Of a DNA stretch of 64,000 bases, positions 62,356 to 64,000 are shown in pieces. The DNA is from Stromatinia cepivora (Eukaryota; Ascomycota; Leotiomycetes; Helotiales; Sclerotiniaceae). Within the stretch, counting starts at the first letter, position 1. Each line of letters begins with the position of its first letter. The notes below the pieces were generated by a model. It did not search any database. It had not been told where the DNA came from and saw only the letters and a program-made list of their open reading frames with translations. The stretch covers positions 1,364,001 to 1,428,000 of the forward strand of contig RCTD01000006.1 of assembly GCA_014898415.1 (NCBI GenBank), written 5' to 3'. Position numbers and translations under genes: made by a program.

Positions 62356-62455
62356 AATCAAGGGCAAGTCATTCAATTCTTTTATTCTACCAATCACATA
62401 TACCATTTATTCCCCGATCCCTGAAAGTGCTCTGTAATTATACTATCCCGTGATA
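62356..62455 (+). repeat. A2 3' LTR, last 100 bp
   Basis: Resumes after T1 and its TSD copy, ending ATCCCGTGATA, followed by the A2 TSD ACTTT at 62456-62460. Confidence 0.9.
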
Positions 62456-62460
62456 ACTTT

Positions 62461-63348
62461 GGTATAAACTATAATTCAATTCCTATATTATTTAACAAAA
62501 TCGGTTTTATCAAACGAAATTTATATTAGAATAGATTAATATTCTTATAGTATTACGAATTTGACAGTAGTTATTATAAATACAAGCTTTTTTTTGAGTA
62601 TATTGATGATCGTTTTGAATAAAAGAACTGTAATATTTTGATTGAAAATAAATAGTTTTATAAAATATATTTGATCAATTAATGATTTGATTCATTTATA
62701 AATATTATAGAAAGCTTTATGATTTTATATATATTCTTGTTATCAATATTGATATTTTAATTGAAAAGAAATAAATTTAGAAAAGATTTCTTAAAAGATG
62801 ATTGGGAATAAAGTAATGGATTTACTAAAAATAGATTCCAATATATTATTATTAGAATCTTTTATATTTGTATCTTTATTTATATTTTCTTTGAATTGAA
62901 TTGCTATAAGATATTCCAAGAATTTCTTTTGGTATTAAATTTATTTCTTTTGATTGTATTTGATTTGGAAATCGATAGTAGAAAGTAAAACAAATGATTT
63001 AATTGAAAACCAATCGATTTGAATATAGATAAATTTATTTATCAGATTGGAATTTAAAATAAATATAATTGATATAGAAACAAATAAATTATTCTTTAGA
63101 TTAATTGAATCTTAGATTCTTTGAACTTGATATTTATTTTTCAAATATAAATATCATTTCAGTTATTGAGTATAAATTATTAGAAGAAAATCGTTTTGAT
63201 CTTTTATTATATTAAATAAAGGTAATTGAATTGATATAAATATTGAATTATAAATGAAATAGAAATGATATTTTAAAAATGATCTTTTAAGTATTTAGTA
63301 ATCATTGAATAAAAGATTGTATAGATTAAGGACTACTAGACTTATAAT
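62461..63348 (-). pseudogene. A4 leader and gag start (decayed)
   Basis: Reverse complement of Copia-A leader and first part of gag, aligning with A2 about 39,210-40,100. Together with 37,696-38,899 it forms one continuous gag-protease region once A2 is removed. No long frame remains. Confidence 0.75.
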
Positions 63349-63658
63349 TATCACAGGATAGTATGATTACAAAGCATTTTCAGAGATCAAAGAATAGATG
63401 ATATATATAATTAATAAAATAAAAGAATTGAATGATTTACCTTTGATTATATAAATCAAGAATTGTATATATAAAATAAATAAATAATTATCTAATCAAT
63501 ATATACTTTAATTAAATTAAATCTTTGTTTATTAATATATCAGGATCATCTTATCAATAAAAGAGATTGATAAGAGTTAGAAGATCCTTCATTCCGATTG
63601 GAAAGCATACGCTTTGATCCTTAGTAAGATACAGGGGATCACAGGGCTTTCCGTGACA
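63349..63658 (-). repeat. A4 5' LTR
   Basis: 310 bp, in plus view TATCACAGGATAG at the inner edge and GGGCTTTCCGTGACA at the outer edge. Followed by the TSD ATAAA (63659-63663), which matches 15550-15554. Confidence 0.92.
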
Positions 63659-64000
63659 ATAAATAATTTTATTATTTTTATAAACAAATTTAAAAAGTAC
63701 CAAAGAAATAGAGGATTTTGAAAGAATAGATTTATTATATTCAATATTAAAGAAATTCGAGTTTATAGATAGTATTAATAATGATATATTAAATGAAATA
63801 TTTGAGAATAAGATTATATAAATTGATTCCGTTATTAATGATAAAATATTCATAAATAATTCAAATTGATTATAAAAGTATTTAAATTCTTTAAAATAAA
63901 TATAATATATTCGGATATTATTATTAAAGATAAATTATTTTAAGTATATGTGAGAATCACAGCAAAGAATCGGTTAATATTCGAATAACAGTAGGTTTGG
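63659..64000 (-). mobile_element. G2 continuation upstream of A4
   Basis: By the TSD match this is the other side of the A4 target and so should belong to G2 (its gag or leader side). The sequence is too decayed to show a domain. An open minus-strand stretch reaching to 63853 runs into the A4 LTR and is chimeric. Confidence 0.45.

Larger units (their letters stand above)
38900..62455 (+). mobile_element. A2: Copia family A, host of B2 and T1
   Basis: 5' LTR at 38900-39209, 3' LTR split by T1 (60618-60827 and 62356-62455), perfect TSD ACTTT (38895-38899 and 62456-62460). It is inserted in the gag of A4 in the opposite orientation. Without B2 and T1 it is about 8.28 kb, close to A3. The two flanks join the A4 gag sequence seamlessly when A2 is removed. 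Confidence 0.9.
15555..63658 (-). mobile_element. A4: Copia family A, minus strand, host of nested insertions
   Basis: The outer limits are set by ATAAA on both sides (15550-15554 and 63659-63663). The 5' LTR is at the right (63349-63658) and the last part of the 3' LTR at the left (15555-15677). After subtracting G1, B1 and A2 (with its inner guests), about 7.88 kb of Copia-A remains, compared with 8.26 kb in A3. The 3' half (15,678-30,765) lies in the opposite orientation to the rest, and about 0.38 kb beside the 3' LTR is missing, which accounts for the difference. A4 is older than everything inside it. Confidence 0.85.
9850..64000. other. AT-rich, RIP-decayed nest of LTR retrotransposons
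   Basis: About 54 kb with very low G+C, long A/T runs and no intact gene. Repeated families can be aligned to each other here, and they differ mainly by C/T and G/A transitions, with CAA, CAG and TGG codons turned into stops. That is the pattern of repeat-induced point mutation. The order of events is given by TSD-bounded insertions: G2 is the base; S1 and A4 lie in G2; G1, B1 and A2 lie in A4; B2 and T1 lie in A2; A3 lies in B2. Such blocks are normally H3K9-methylated heterochromatin, which is inferred here, not shown. Confidence 0.9.

Noticed and set aside
63554..63853. 99-codon minus-strand frame at the right edge
   Set aside because: It crosses from decayed G2 into the A4 LTR, so it is a chance fusion.
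9850..64000. Mitochondrial DNA or plasmid origin of the AT-rich part
   Set aside because: It contains nested LTR retrotransposons with RIP-type decay and joins nuclear genes without a break.
9850..64000. Centromere
   Set aside because: Nested, RIP-decayed elements occur in centromeres and in dispersed AT-rich blocks alike; nothing in the sequence separates the two.
10000..64000. CRISPR array, tRNA or rRNA genes
   Set aside because: No regularly spaced short repeats, and no tRNA or rRNA segment recognised on either strand.

Overview
The window looks like a nuclear segment of a filamentous ascomycete (Pezizomycotina). The evidence is genes with short GT-AG introns of about 41-93 nt, fungal-type proteins (a Rab11/Ypt3 GTPase, a BTB protein, a chromodomain plus CCCH-finger protein), and a long AT-rich block whose retrotransposons carry the C-to-T / G-to-A decay typical of repeat-induced point mutation (RIP). 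The class cannot be fixed by eye; Leotiomycetes is only a guess.

Region 1, bases 1 to about 9,850, is ordinary gene space. From left to right it holds a BTB-domain gene (+), a three-exon gene joining an N-terminal chromodomain to four CCCH zinc fingers (-), a divergent promoter region with a perfect 12-bp inverted repeat, the five-exon Rab11/Ypt3 GTPase gene (+), and a conserved-looking gene of unknown function (-).

Region 2, about 9,850 to 64,000, is an AT-rich block with no live host gene that I can support. It is almost entirely one stack of nested LTR retrotransposons, which I resolved by matching LTRs and 5-bp target-site duplications (TSDs). The base is a Ty3/gypsy element (G2, minus strand), which also carries a solo LTR (S1). 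Into G2 went a Copia element of family A (A4, minus strand, 15,555-63,658). A4 received a second gypsy (G1, 17,253-28,436), a Copia of family B (B1, 32,213-37,690) and another Copia-A (A2, 38,900-62,455). A2 received a Copia-B (B2, minus, 44,318-58,058) and a small gag-only LTR element (T1, 60,828-62,350). B2 received a third Copia-A (A3, 47,204-55,461). The nest is therefore five elements deep (G2 > A4 > A2 > B2 > A3). All polyproteins are broken by TAA/TAG codons, and reverse transcriptase catalytic aspartates are changed to asparagine.

The most unusual items are a conserved antisense ORF downstream of pol in all three Copia-A copies that retain the region, T1 as a gag-only LTR element, a region of about 3.6 kb with coding character between integrase and 3' LTR in G1, an internal inversion of A4, and the chromodomain-CCCH protein.
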